A stretch of DNA of 64,000 nucleotides from Lasioglossum baleicum (Eukaryota > Arthropoda > Insecta > Hymenoptera > Halictidae): contig NC_134941.1 in NCBI RefSeq assembly GCF_051020765.1, positions 11,842,001-11,906,000 of the forward strand, in the 5' to 3' direction. Positions 25,301 to 36,948 of the stretch are shown here, piece after piece. Positions within the stretch are counted from its first letter, which is position 1, and the number at the start of each line of letters is the position of its first letter. Made by a program: the position numbers and the translations under genes. The notes under the pieces were generated by a model. The model had not been told where the DNA came from and searched no databases. It saw only the letters and a list, made by a program, of their open reading frames with translations.

Positions 25301-26171
25301 ATGAACAGGGAATTGGAGATAAAATTACGTCAACAACGTGAACAGTTACAGGTAATAAAATAAAGCGTATGCTAATTAAAACCATGTATTTACAATCTTC
25401 TGTCTTTCTAGAATCAAATGAAGGAGAAAGATAATAAATTGAGGCTAGTGAAGCAGATTTTAGTAGACGACAAAGGCATTAATTCTATACCCGTTACTCC
25501 GAAAGCGACGACTACAAATTCCGAAGCGACTGCAAGAGGAATGGAAAGTCGATCGCGAAGGGTCAGTTCTCCTTACTTATTTCTATTTTGTTTAAAGATA
25601 TAAGATGGAGGAAAGGTTCTTTACAGGATAAGATGACAGTCTCAAATCCAAGGCACAGGCGTTCACAAAGTGCTGATAGGTGGATTGATCACAGACCAGG
25701 AGCTCTCGTTCCCCTGGGAACGGTTCTGCAACCATTAATGCGAAGAAGACGCAGCGTTACGAGACTCACATCCCCGAAGGAGATCACAGATGGGGCATCG
25801 AGATACTGTCTCGTTGCACAAGAACACGATACGGACGGCGAGCTTGAAACCAAACTGTACAAGGTAATTTATTGTTCAATTAATTGAGTTTGAACCTGCA
25901 AAACAGTAGATAGCTGTTCTGCAGGTTTATCTAATTGAGAAAATAATCGAATGTATGATATTGTATAAAATTATGGTAGGGAGATATATTGCCAACTAGC
26001 GGAGGTGGAGCGCAAGTAGTATTCAATGACATGGAATGCTTGAAACAACAATCTCCGAAAGCGAGAAAACGCAGCGGTCCCGCAGACTTAGATATCAATG
26101 AAATAGGCACGCCCAATCATTCGTCTACGCTTCTGGAGACACACTCTAAAAGGCCACGAGTGATCAATTAA
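22303..26171 (+). CDS. pav: KIF23/MKLP1 kinesin-6 (Pavarotti), centralspindlin motor
   Basis: Plus-end kinesin that, with RacGAP50C/MgcRacGAP, forms centralspindlin at the spindle midzone and midbody. Exons: 22303-22313, 22759-23334, 23403-23573, 23660-23858, 23932-24070, 24146-24345, 24423-24527, 24601-24677, 24739-24869, 24934-25142, 25205-25351, 25412-25561, 25627-25863 and 25980-26171, making 847 residues (Drosophila Pav about 887). Motor motifs are the P-loop GVTGSGKT, switch I NAESSRSH and switch II DLAGSER, followed by PYRDSKLTHLF and the kinesin-6 neck. The long motor insertion (KLNGFDVQGEADAM onward) is typical of kinesin-6. A coiled coil (exons 9-12) and a basic tail with RRSQSAD and RRRRSVTRLTSP follow. 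The first exon has only 11 coding bases. Intron 1 holds a foldback element. Confidence 0.96.
22485..22713. mobile_element. hairpin MITE in KIF23 intron 1
   Basis: Two arms of roughly 100 bases are inverted copies. The ends match as TTCAGGATTGCAAGG versus TCCAGGATTACAAGG, with further matching at GACGCGCCTTCT/GACGCACCTTCT, ATGCATGCAAT, and an exact inner stretch beginning AAAAGTCCTATTTTTACG. The loop is short, so the transcript could form a long hairpin. No coding content. A target-site duplication was not evident. Confidence 0.75.
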
Positions 26172-26701
26172 CGAGCTTAGGAGTAATTTTTAATACTATG
26201 AAATTCAGAGATTTGTGTATCACACCAGCGATTTAATAATTTATTAAATAATACAATCCATTACGCAAAATAACGATATATAAGAAGGTACTTATATACT
26301 TCGCGCACAATATTTTAAACAGTGAAATTCAATCATATGACTATGTGAATAGAATCTCACGAAAGACGCATTTTCGCGAAATTTTTTAATATATATTCAT
26401 ATATCTTATGTATATTTTTTATAACTTTTAAGCTACTATTTTCTGTGATTTGTAAATAATTTGGAAAAAATGAGTAGCTACGTTCCCGATCTATTAACAA
26501 AGATTTTTTACAAATAGTAGAGTGTATGTATAAACAGTAACAGTATTAATTTAAGCTAACATTTCGAGTGTGTCTATTAAAGCTTTTTTATAAAATGTTT
26601 ATATACAATACACGACTACAAAATATAATATATGATATAAGCTGTATAATTCTTACAAACTCCAGGAAGATTTTCAACAATTTTTTCAGTATCGGATTTA
26701 A
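26172..26701. other. convergent KIF23/DUSP 3' gap
   Basis: AT-rich spacer holding the 3' UTRs of the rightward KIF23 and leftward phosphatase genes. ATTAAA and AATAAT-like motifs occur but none stands out. No gene seen. Confidence 0.55.
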
Positions 26702-27815
26702 TTATAAACGTTGCCTCCTTAGTTGATTATCCAATTGTACTAATTGTTGGAGGAAGCCTTCGTTTGGCTGTATGAAGCGATTTTTACGGACCTGCCTAAT
26801 AGCATCAGCAGCCAGCATTTCTTTCTTGATCATTAAATATGCTAATACGCAAGTTGCGCTTCGGGACATTCCCAACATGCAATGCACAAAAGCTTTACCT
26901 GTGAAATTTGCACACCGTTAGATGATACACAGTTCTCATTATTTATATAAAGATCAAACACGAGAATAACCTCCTGTAGAAATAGCCTCGTCGATGAAGT
27001 CTGCAGCAGTATAAAAGTATTTACTAATATCTGTAGTGAATAAATCCGCGAGAGGTAAACCGATATACTTGATCGTTGTATCTTTATAATAATTTGCATC
27101 GGTGTTCACAAATCCAAATCTCTTTCCTTCGGCGGAATTAAGTAAATGCGTTATACCCAACATTTGAAGATACTCTTTATTCTTTGCTGTGGCACTGTAG
27201 AGTATTAAATGTAAATTTTTTTTTCTCAATAAAGTACGACAGAAGTGAAATGTAACTTGGAAGATATTTACGCATCGCCGATGTATATCCCTGAATATAC
27301 TTCATCGCAATCGATGTTCTGTTGAATACGATAATATTGAGTATCGTCTTTATGAGGATCGAATCCTGGTATGGGCTTGTTCTCTGGTTGTGTTTTATAT
27401 ATAGTCTCTACTAGGAGACGTAGGGTGGTTTCGCCTCCAGGTAATTCCTTCTGAAAATCCTGGTGATGAAAATGTTGTCAGATAACACAACACTATTTTA
27501 TACATTTATAGAAATATTAAGCTTTGTGTTTATAATATGCGAGATACTTAAATTTGAAATATTACCCGGTCCCTGTCCCTCCACGTACTACGCATCGTGT
27601 ATCGCGAATGAACTTAAAAAGAACCGGGGAAAGAAGACGGTATTGTTGGCCGCACATATTTATTTTTAAATGTTCTTACGAAATGTTACACACACGAAAC
27701 GTGGTTTCTTGTATCGCGGAAACCTTCACGAAACGGTGGAAAGTTTCGAAACATTTCATAGTTCGATAATCATGCTCATATGATACACACTTACGGTTCC
27801 TTGCTTGTTCTCCAT
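26702..27815 (-). CDS. dual-specificity protein phosphatase, VHR/DUSP3-like
   Basis: Small atypical dual-specificity phosphatase dephosphorylating Tyr and Ser/Thr. Exons on the minus strand: 27795-27815, 27272-27459, 26971-27194 and 26702-26898, giving 209 residues with all phases closing. The signature HCxxxxxR is VHCMLGMSRSATC near residue 148, with catalytic Cys and Arg present. The general-acid Asp is probably in LADLFTTDISKYF. IDCDEVYSGIYIGDA and MLGITHLLNSAEG are typical of the DUSP3/13/26/29 group, as is the QVRKNRFIQPNEGFLQQL end. The first exon encodes only MENKQGT. No kinase-interaction (CH2) domain is present, so it is not an MKP. The exact orthologue within the group is not assigned. 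Confidence 0.9.
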
Positions 27816-28801
27816 TGACAGAGGTTATTTACAGGGTACTTGCAAGTTGAATTTTATCGAACAATTGTGAAACAATTGTATGAAAAATATTTATATATCT
27901 CTGATAATACAATTCACATTATGACGCATCCATTACATCATATGTGTCAGTTAATTCAAAATCTCTGTTTATTTATATACGAATCGAGTCTCTCACACAC
28001 ATGCGTACAGATACAGATAAATAGTAAATACATATAGATTGGTTGTGATTCAAATGACGTTCCTATATAAATATAAAATATATGTAAGTGATTCATATCA
28101 TGGAGCATTAGCGTATAAGAATTCTCTGTGTACATGCGTACACATACAGTATACACGCGTATACACAATTTTTAAAACACCAATAAAAGGAAACCTTTGA
28201 ATGATGTTATAAAAATAAAAAGTATCTAACATGACATTATTAGCTATATTTATAGATATATGTATAAACTCGTCATGACAATAGTATGTACAAGATATTT
28301 TACTGAGAACTTCTTTCCGAAACTGTGTTTACAATTTTGGTAAATAAATACACTTTCATTCTGAAAATTGATCTGTTACGAACGCAATAATAATTGTCGA
28401 ACACAGTCTTTATCAATAAAATAAGAGAAAAATAGAATTCAAAGATACAGAAATCTAAAGGATGATTGATCAAGATTGTTGATCGATTTTCGACCGGCTG
28501 TTTTCAGTTCCATGATTCATTTTGTGTTCTGATTAGAAAAAAAATCGGTGATTTTGGGGTTATATGTGACAAGCATCGTGATCCTTTTCTAACTCAATGA
28601 AATTCAAATGTTTAAAAATGATTCGGCGATGAGTCATGACGTCATGACGTATACGCGTGCGTATACTTCGATGCCAAAAAGAATATGGCGACGGTATACG
28701 GTCGGTGTGCAATCTTCTGTTGATTCTGTTCAAGGTGAATAGTGTTCATTGTGTTCATGAGTTTGTTACAATAGGAATTTGATGTACAATCCACTGGAAC
28801 A
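27816..28801. promoter_or_regulatory. divergent DUSP/CHMP4 upstream region
   Basis: A 986-bp gap between two divergent start codons, mostly AT-rich with short TA/TG-rich tracts (about 28100-28170). Close to CHMP4 it contains two adjacent palindromes at 28633-28666. No gene seen. Confidence 0.45.
28633..28666. promoter_or_regulatory. two abutting palindromes including a CRE-type TGACGTCA
   Basis: 28633-28648 is a perfect 16-bp palindrome (GTCATGACGTCATGAC) centred on the ATF/CREB octamer TGACGTCA at 28637-28644. Immediately after it, 28649-28666 is a near-perfect 18-bp palindrome (GTATACGCGTGCGTATAC). They lie about 135-170 bases before the CHMP4 ATG. A bZIP-binding promoter element is the simplest reading. 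Confidence 0.55.
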
Positions 28802-29898
28802 ATGAGTTTCTTTAGCAAAGTATTCGGTGGCAAAAAGGAGCCGGCTCCCTTGTCAACGGCTGAGGCGATACAAAAATTGCGCGAGACAGAGGATATGTTG
28901 ATAAAGAAACAGGATTTTCTTGAGACGAAGATAAGCCTTGAAATTCAAATCGCCAAGAAAAATGGAACGAAAAACAAAAGAGGTACCCGAGAACGCAACA
29001 TTTCTTTATCTAATTATCATTGTTCACGGTTAATTTTCAATGACTAAGATCATCGGGATTACTTGTCATTATGACGTTTTCCTATTATATAGGGTGATCA
29101 TCAGAACTCGGATAAATCGCAATTTTGTTTTATATTTGTGTACGTTAAAAAGGAATTTGGATAAACAAATTAATTTTCCGCAGCTATTGTAAATGCAAAC
29201 ATATTCACAAACATTTCTGACACGTTGCAGCTGCGATACAAGCTCTCAAAAGAAAGAAACGATACGAGAAACAGTTACAGCAAATCGATGGCACATTATC
29301 TACTATTGAGATGCAAAGAGAAGCACTCGAAAGTGCGAACACGAACACAGCTGTCCTGACAACAATGAAGAATGCGGCGGATGCATTGAAATCTGTTCAT
29401 CAACACATGTTAGTAATGGAATCTTGTCATTTTATTTTCAATGATTTTTTAACTATTTTTCCGCCTCAAATCAGAGTTCAAAGATTACTGATGTATTTTC
29501 TTTAGGGATGTTGATCAAGTTCATGACATGATGGACGATATTGCTGAGCAACAAGATGTAGCAAGAGAAATTTCTGATGCAATATCTAATCCTGTAGCGT
29601 TTGGTCAGGACATAGATGAAGACGAATTAGAGAAAGAATTAGAAGAGCTTGAACAAGAACAACTAGATAAAGAACTACTTGGTATTGAGCCTACCGACGA
29701 ACTCCCAAATGTACCAGCTACTGCTATTCCAACTGCACCAGCTCGCACAAGTAATACAGCTAATTCTTTGTTCAGAATATTAGCATGTTATAGTAGGTGA
29801 CAACTTTATGATTATTTTATAATTATTTTTTGTATTATTCAGAAGCCAAACCAGAAGAGGACGAAGACTTAAAAGAATTGGAAGCGTGGGCATCGTAA
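28802..29898 (+). CDS. shrb: CHMP4/Snf7 (Shrub) ESCRT-III subunit
   Basis: Core ESCRT-III filament protein that acts at endosomes, the midbody and the nuclear envelope. Exons: 28802-28982, 29231-29408, 29506-29750 and 29843-29898, giving 219 residues. The N-terminus MSFFSKVFGGKKE and the basic helix KNKRAAIQALKRKKRYEKQL are Snf7-like. MDVDQVHDMMDDIAEQQDVA follows, then the acidic autoinhibitory region (EDELEKELEELEQEQ). The C-terminal helix LKELEAWAS matches the ALIX-binding end of CHMP4. A poly-A signal lies 24 bases after the stop (29922) and another at 30457, so two 3' UTR lengths are possible. Confidence 0.96.
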
Positions 29899-29921
29899 GG
29901 TGGTATCAAAATGCTTGTAAA

Positions 29922-29927
29922 AATAAA
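29922..29927 (+). terminator. proximal polyadenylation signal of CHMP4
   Basis: AATAAA only 24 bases after the stop. A distal copy is at 30457-30462. Confidence 0.5.
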
Positions 29928-30647
29928 TTATGTAAGGAATTAATAGCTAAAACGAAGTACACATTGCTGAAGAGCTCAACAATGATGCAAAGAATCTTTT
30001 AAGATTTTCTATCTTTCAATGATTACAGACTCAATACAGCAGTTTTTTCTGTGCACAGTATAAGAATTAATCAAAATAATAATGAAGCTTTGATAAATGA
30101 TGTTGCTTTCTATCCGTAAACGAATATTAGCAAAAACATCTGTATTAACATATAAAGAAGCTATATAAATAATAATAAGCAACTATCCTATGTGTATATA
30201 AGCTAGACAACATATTTTGTAATTACACTGAAAGAACTGACTAAAACGAACGAATATAAATTCATCTATCCGGTAATCATTGCTGGAAAGATTATATATA
30301 CAACTTCGCTGTGTAAAAAGTTTGATGAATTATAAATTACCGTTGTTGCTTTTTAAACTTGAATATTATGTTAACTGTTATGTTCTACACTTTGTATAAA
30401 CGTGTCTGCCACGAAATACATTTCCTCAAATGTATATTGATTCTAGTGTAACTGCAAATAAAGCAGAGATCTTAACAAATTTGAAATATTTATGTATTTG
30501 TAGTAAATGTATAAGTACAACGTTTCACTCAAGACAGTAGAAGTATAATACTCAGTTGAAGTTGCAAAATTATAAATACATTTAAATAATTCAGACTATA
30601 TACAACATTGTCGTCAAAAAAACTAAAAAAATGTTGGCTCTTCCTTT
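29928..30647. other. convergent CHMP4/PDPR 3' gap
   Basis: AT-rich spacer with the distal CHMP4 poly-A signal (30457-30462) and presumably the PDPR 3' UTR. No gene seen. Confidence 0.55.
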
Positions 30648-33600
30648 TTAGTGTCGGGAAGCTTCGTTATCGTATGCAATGACAGGAGTAGGGATATACT
30701 TTTCATTTAATTTAGTGCCCCATGCTGGTATCGGTAAAGGATAAATATGAGGTTTAATAGGAAATCTGGTACCAGCTATATCGATCTCGTAACGCGCTGT
30801 TGGATTCATTATAAAATCTGTTGTAACAATATTCTTATTTGGTTGCGCGTGCCACGATCCAGGTAAACTAATGAAACCAAGACAAATATGTTTCTCAGTA
30901 GCAAAACCGTACCTGCAAAACGAACTCATTTATGTCTGGACGTTATGATGAAAAATATATTTTAATATGCTAGAATTCATCGTGTACGCTTACCCAGTTG
31001 ATGTCACAGTCCCTACAAATTCATTGTTTCGATAAATAGGTTCACCACCCCATGGCCACACATCTTTGTTTATATCCAGTCCATTCACAACGAATAATAC
31101 TAATCGTTTCGTCACGCCTTGCTCTTTTTGGTATTGTAAAGCAAATTTTCCGATGAAATATTCCTTCTACAATATCAAATAATCTTGTTAACAAAACCAT
31201 TACAATCTGAATAACTGAAACGTGCGTAACATACTTACATCTAATTTTACACTGTACCCGCTTCCAGCTTCGTACGGGGTAACAAATGGTGTTAACTCTT
31301 CAGCCCAAAAGGGAATAAATCGTTCTATTCGCATGAAACGTTGCGTGAGAACGCCCACGTCTCGTACACCATAATCTTTGCCTACTTCCATTAACGTCTG
31401 GTACACGTGAAGCGCGTACTCTGAAGGTATATATAAGCAGTAGCCAGATTCGCCAGTATTCGTGAATGACATTATCATAACGTCAGAGGCGTACGCTACG
31501 TTTGCAGTCTGTTGACACGATAATTCTTCTCTGAATCATGTTGTTAATTATACAGGTCGTCTCACCTAAATATCTGCCTTATTTATCGTTGTAGATGATT
31601 TCATTTAGCCGAGACGCCTTGTATATGTACTTCTTTTTAACCGACCAAGTTGTTTTTACCTTGTACGTGAATGGAGATAGATTGATGTTCGAATTGGAAA
31701 GTTCTGATAACAGGCCTGTAGCTTTAGGACCCACTAAATTGATTACTGTATACTTTGAAGTCACGTCATTTAAGCCGACCGAATGATCCGATGGTAAATG
31801 CCTACGATGGAAAGCAACAGATCCTATATTTGATTCAACGAATTATACATTTTTTCTACCTAGACATCCATTGATAAATGCGCGTTTGTTGAGACGTTGG
31901 TGAAACCATGAAGTAACTGTTCTCTGTCTGTCTTATTAAGAGACAGTCATTCTCGTATCCACCTCGTTCATTTTGCATCCCCGTATGAACTATACCACCA
32001 ACCGGTATATTCGCATCGTTCGAACACAATTGCTGGAGGTACTCCACAACTTCCCAACGACTAGACTGTACAGAATATTATTGAAATGTAAATGTTCACA
32101 TAAAAATCTGGCAAACATGTCTTTGGTGTACTTACCTTAATTTTAATCTTTGAGAACGAGCTCATATCTATAATTCCTACTCCTTCTTTGCACGCGAGAA
32201 ATTCTTCCATCATAAAGTCGAAGAACTTTGGTTTGTAGAAGCTTCCTGGTGGCATGACTGGTTTCTTTTGTCCTCCTTTAATTAATCGATATTTTAATTA
32301 AATGTAATACGAGGCAGAAAAAAGATCAAATAATTATTTGTTTTTTACTTCTATAAGTGGAATCAAAGTAAAGCGGTCGTTCGTAGGCCATCTTCACTCC
32401 GAAAATTGCACCCCTTTCCTCGAGGACAGAATATAAGGGAGAACAACGCAATTTCCGAGCGTATTTGTACTCGCATTGATGAGGGTATAGAATCGCATAA
32501 TTTCTACCGACTATTTCTCTCGTTCTTTGTTGTAAGTATCGTTTACTGCTGTGCAAATCGAGAAACCTTTGCACGCTAAAGGGAAGCAGCTCTTGAGTAG
32601 ATTCGCCGTTTATAAGGCATTCGACTACTTCTTTGCCTATTCCTCCTGCCCCTGCAACAAGATGTTTTATAATTTCAATGCAGAATTTGTTTTACGATCT
32701 TTTTACCTTGCAGAGAATTCCCATTCATGCCTACGGCGACGTAGTAATTTTTAACTTCTGGGCTCTCTCCCAGTATCCATCTTCCATCCGGTGTGAAATT
32801 GTCGGGGCAGTTGTACACATTCGGTTGTGCTTCACTCAAAATTGGCAATCTGTGTATAACTTTATCCCATAAGGGCTTCCAATGGGAAGAATCAGTCTCA
32901 AGATAATTCTTCCAGTTTTGTATAGGGACACTACTGCTTTCAAACGCAGGTCTAGCTTCAGGTTCGAACCAACCAACCAACAAACTTCCTTGCCATTCTC
33001 TCACGTACGAATGCGAATCGAAATCTCTTATGCACGGTAGAGTGATATTCGAGTTAGACGGAAAAGGAGAAGCAATCGCATAAAAATGTTCTGCAGGATA
33101 TGCTGGGATTCTGACTGGTGGACTGCAACGCAATCCTAATTCACGTGCCCACTATAAATCAATTAAGTTTATAAAAGATGATGATTTAAAAGATGATGCA
33201 TAAAATATCGTCCTTACCATTCCTGCACAGTTAACAAAGTATTCGCAGAAGACTACACCGTATTCAGTCTTCACACTCTTCACAGCTCCGTTCTCAGTGT
33301 TAATATTTTCTATTCTACAATTCTCAATGTACCTTGCCCCTCCAGTTTTCGCCAGTTTAGCTAAAACTTCGCAAACTGCACTGGGGTTAGCTACTACATC
33401 TTCAGGTACCCAAATTGCACCCTCTATGTCATCGGTATTGACATAAGGATGCAGTCTCTGTAGTTCTTCTTTTCGTAGAACCTACAGAATTGATTACGCT
33501 TTAATAGCTTTTTATCTAGGTGTATTGGAATAAGTAGACTGCGGATCTTTATTAGACTGTCGATTTTCTAAATCCACAGTCTAGCGATAAGCGATTAATA

Positions 33601-34266
33601 AGTGTTACTTCGCAATGCAATCCTGTAGGTGCATTATAAGCCATCCTACGTTTTAAAGCTATCATTCTATCTTTGGTTTGAGCTAAGTTTATACTGCCGC
33701 ATTGTTTCAATCCAATATCGTATCCCATTTCTTGTAACTGTTGGTATAACTTAATGCTATAGGAAATCAAATTTCTGTGCGATATCGGTTTGAAGAGTCC
33801 AAGGGTGCCTGATCCGAAGTGGGATGTGCCGCTTCCAATCCTAGAATAGATCCCAAAATGGTTTATCACATTTTTAGCTTGAACTTATTCTACCTGAAAA
33901 AATGAATGCATACCTATCTTGTTCTAGGACGAGCACATCTTTCCATCCATTAATAACAAGATGATAAGCAACAGAATTGGCAACTGTTCCTGCACCCGCA
34001 ATAACAACTTGCGACTGAGAGGGTAACACAGCCGATCGTGGTGAAAAGTTCGAGTAACTGTTAATGTTTCTGTGATTTTCATTTTTGTTGTTGAGCAGAC
34101 CGCACGCGAGCATTCCATCTTTATAGGTTATATTATGGAAACAATGTTTGTTAACTTTTAAAACTGTATTTCTCGATAACGACACACGAACGCATTTCGA
34201 GCACGCGCGACTTAACATTAAATTCTGCATAAAACAATGATTATCCTGTATTAATGAATCATTCAA
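30648..34266 (-). CDS. Pdpr: pyruvate dehydrogenase phosphatase regulatory subunit (PDPR)-like
   Basis: Mitochondrial matrix flavoprotein of the DMGDH/sarcosine dehydrogenase family that regulates PDP1. Exons on the minus strand: 33914-34266, 33609-33840, 33218-33481, 32707-33151, 32349-32651, 32136-32275, 31860-32065, 31660-31801, 31239-31508, 30994-31166 and 30648-30912, giving 930 residues. The second Met (34230, MQNLMLSRACSKC) looks like a mitochondrial presequence start and would give 918. The FAD Rossmann motif is VVIAGAGTVANSVAYHL. GSINLAQTKDRMIALKR, FDFMMEEFLACKEGVGIIDMSS, VGGIVHTGMQNERGGYENDC and ARYEIDIAGTRF track human PDPR closely. Where DMGDH/SARDH have the FAD-linking His, this protein has Phe (GTSHFGSG), as I recall for PDPR, arguing against a catalytic dehydrogenase. 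Confidence 0.9.
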
Positions 34267-34827
34267 AGGTTTACTTAGAAAATGCCTGGCCTCTGAACAT
34301 ATGTATGTTCTATTTCTAGAGTTTACAATAAAAGATATATATTGGTGCGCAACGATGATTGTTATTATTAACTAAACGCAGTATCAAATCCTCCAGATTT
34401 ATTTTGATGTAGATTAGACATGAATTCCGAAGACTTGAATTATATACAGAGTCAATAAAACACATAATTTATTTAATCTACGTTCGACCTTGTAAAATAG
34501 TAACAATATCTGCATCTCGTAATCGCATAATACCTATAAATACTCAAAGCACCGACGAGATCAAAGTTCCTGGAAAATTAGTATATCACTGAAATATTTG
34601 AATTCCGCGCGTTTTCATAGAATCGATCGGCAACTCGAAACGTTCAAACAATTCAAAATCGTCGAGTTATCTCGATTCTTGAACTCGAACGATACGATCG
34701 GTCATTCCAAATGGGAACCGCGTCCAGAAAATTGTCTCAGTTACTCTTCCCATTCTTTCGTTAGTAAAATGAAGTTCGTTGTAAATTCTAGCTTGTGTAA
34801 ATAGGATAAAAAAAAGAATCCTTCGTC
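34267..34827. promoter_or_regulatory. divergent PDPR/TM-coiled-coil upstream region
   Basis: A 561-bp gap between two divergent start codons. An open frame at 34598-34804 has no ATG until its last codons and no recognisable content. An in-frame stop lies just before the 34828 ATG, fixing that start. Confidence 0.4.
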
Positions 34828-36184
34828 ATGTTGTTCATGTTGGCCATTTACATTTTCAAAATATTGTGTGTGTTCTTGTTTGTCGTGTACTGCGTCGTCA
34901 CCTTCCTTATGGTAATGGTAAGGATACCTCTTCATTTTCTACTAACGAATATACATACTTGTTTTGTTTGTACTAACTAACAATTGTTGTCACTAATACA
35001 ACCAAGTACAATGCTCGATTGGGGGAGCTGAAAGAATGCGTAAGTTTTTAACACAGCTTTTCCTTGTAACAAAGTCAAATCATACTAAAAACGATCTCAA
35101 TCGTCTTAGATCACAGCCAAAGGCGAAATCCTGCAGTCGGATTACCCTCTTAAAGTTAGTTGTAGATATCATTTTTCAAACAATTCAATATACCTAAAGT
35201 GCGCGTCTCGTCACATTTATTGTTCCGTTTATCGATACAACAGAATCGACCGTTGCAGATTTACGTAGACGAGAAATTGGGTGTGTTAACCAAGAAGCTG
35301 TCGGAAACAGAACACCCGGTGAGCGATCGTGATTTCAGATTATCGTTTGTTTCGATCTTCAATTGTAAAATATAAACACATCTACGATTGTCATTGCAGC
35401 GGTCTCATTACGAAATAAGAAATGCGGACAAGGTTCTAACAGATCTGGAAAATAAAACATCGAATTATAGAGACCGATACAGGACGTTGATGTCAGAGTT
35501 GAAGAAGGACGTCCGGAAAATCGAGGGCGAGGTGAGTTCGTATTGTTCCCGCCAGATATCAGATTAATTTATGGTTATGTTATCTGTTTACATTGAGATT
35601 AGAGCAAAAATGCAACAAAACCGCGTGACACTGTAAAAAATGCGCTGCGAGGCTAAATAGATTATTCGCTGGACAAAGGGGGGCACATAAAATTTCGAAT
35701 TATGTTGTTCATTTATTACAAGCCGGTAGTCACGTGATCGGTCGTTATTTTTGTATTTTCCGTCAATTTCGAATTGAAACGATAATAATGAAATTTTGTG
35801 CTTGTCGCAGGTTAAAACGTTGCAAAATCACATTTCGATTTTGTCGCTTCGAAGAGAGGCTCTTAGGAGTGAAGTAATAAAGGTAATCGGTTTCAATAAA
35901 AATAACTATAAATGAAATCAATATGATTTTATAAAGAATTTACTATAATTTCAGCAACAAGAAGACTACCAAATGATGCTGAGCAATTTTACCAAGGAGT
36001 TGGAGAGCAAGAAGTCTATGTTCTGTAGGTTCATGCAGTAATAAAGTTTTTCGTACTGTTTCTTTTTTTCGTAAAATTTTCTTTTCTTCACATTTTATTT
36101 GTTAAGAATAATTCTCTGATTATTGCAGCTCTGGTGTCTGTGAACTCGACAAAGCCTCGCATAAGTTGTCGTCCGATAAAATGA
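34828..36184 (+). CDS. unrecognised single-pass membrane coiled-coil protein, 185 residues
   Basis: I do not recognise this protein. Eight short exons (34828-34917, 35007-35039, 35110-35154, 35259-35318, 35400-35531, 35811-35882, 35955-36024, 36129-36184) join with GT-AG junctions into one open frame of 186 codons; seven boundaries all keep phase. Residues 1-30 are almost entirely hydrophobic (MLFMLAIYIFKILCVFLF onward), so a signal anchor or signal peptide. Residues about 55-155 are charged and heptad-like (DEKLGVLTKKLSETEH, LTDLENKTSNYRDRY, LMSELKKDVRKIEGE), a predicted coiled coil. The tail is Ser/Arg/Pro-rich, with KPRISCRPIK at the end. An in-frame stop immediately precedes the ATG, and AATAAA lies at 36301. 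Coding status is inferred from the unbroken frame across eight exons. Confidence 0.72.
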
Positions 36185-36948
36185 AACGTTACGTCGCATC
36201 TCTGCACGTGCGGTATAGTGATTTTTATTGACTGTTCCACGGTATTGTATAACGTCGATCGAGTCTTAACTTTATTTAGTATTCACAATATGTACAATTG
36301 AATAAAATCATCAATATGGAAAATTTTCCGCATTCGGTTTTCCGACGAACAACTACGAAGATGATAATGGAAGAGAAACTTGCAATTAGGTAGAAGAAGA
36401 TGTCTTGTTTTCGTGTGCATCGTTATACTCGCACATGACCTACCGGCGACTATATTTAATAGTTTTTAAGGATCTGTGACGCGCAGCTGTCTTCATTCTT
36501 TTTTGTTTGTCTTTTTTGTTTGTCTCCAAACTTGAAAGAGTCAATGTAGGATCACATATGGTTCCTTTCTTGCGCACCTTTATGTACAGTTCAACAATTA
36601 ATTCGATCACTAGGACGATCAGGAAACTTGTTTCTCAAGGCAAATGTAAGCGAAGCTACTCCGATCGGAACGGAAACGTTAAAAAATTTTCGTGGAACGC
36701 CCTGCTGTTTCTTCCTCTATCTTGTACGTATATAGTTGGAAGCATCCCGACAAGATTTCCTGACGAAACACTCGTTGCGGACTCATTCTTTTCACTTGAT
36801 CTGATGAATTATTTATTGGTTTCAGTGGAGTTCGTTCGAAGAATTGATATTGCATGTTTCATTGCCTACGTCACAAGATATTTTGCCGCGACGGACAAAC
36901 GGTTGTTCGCGTCGACATATCATGTCTTCAAAGATGAATACCGCCTGC
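36185..36948. other. convergent 3' gap
   Basis: Holds AATAAA at 36301-36306 for the rightward coiled-coil gene, and presumably the 3' UTR of the leftward 107-residue gene. A 171-codon open frame (36507-37022, +) overlaps the opposite gene's end but has no ATG at its start, no recognisable content and no supporting splice context. Confidence 0.5.
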
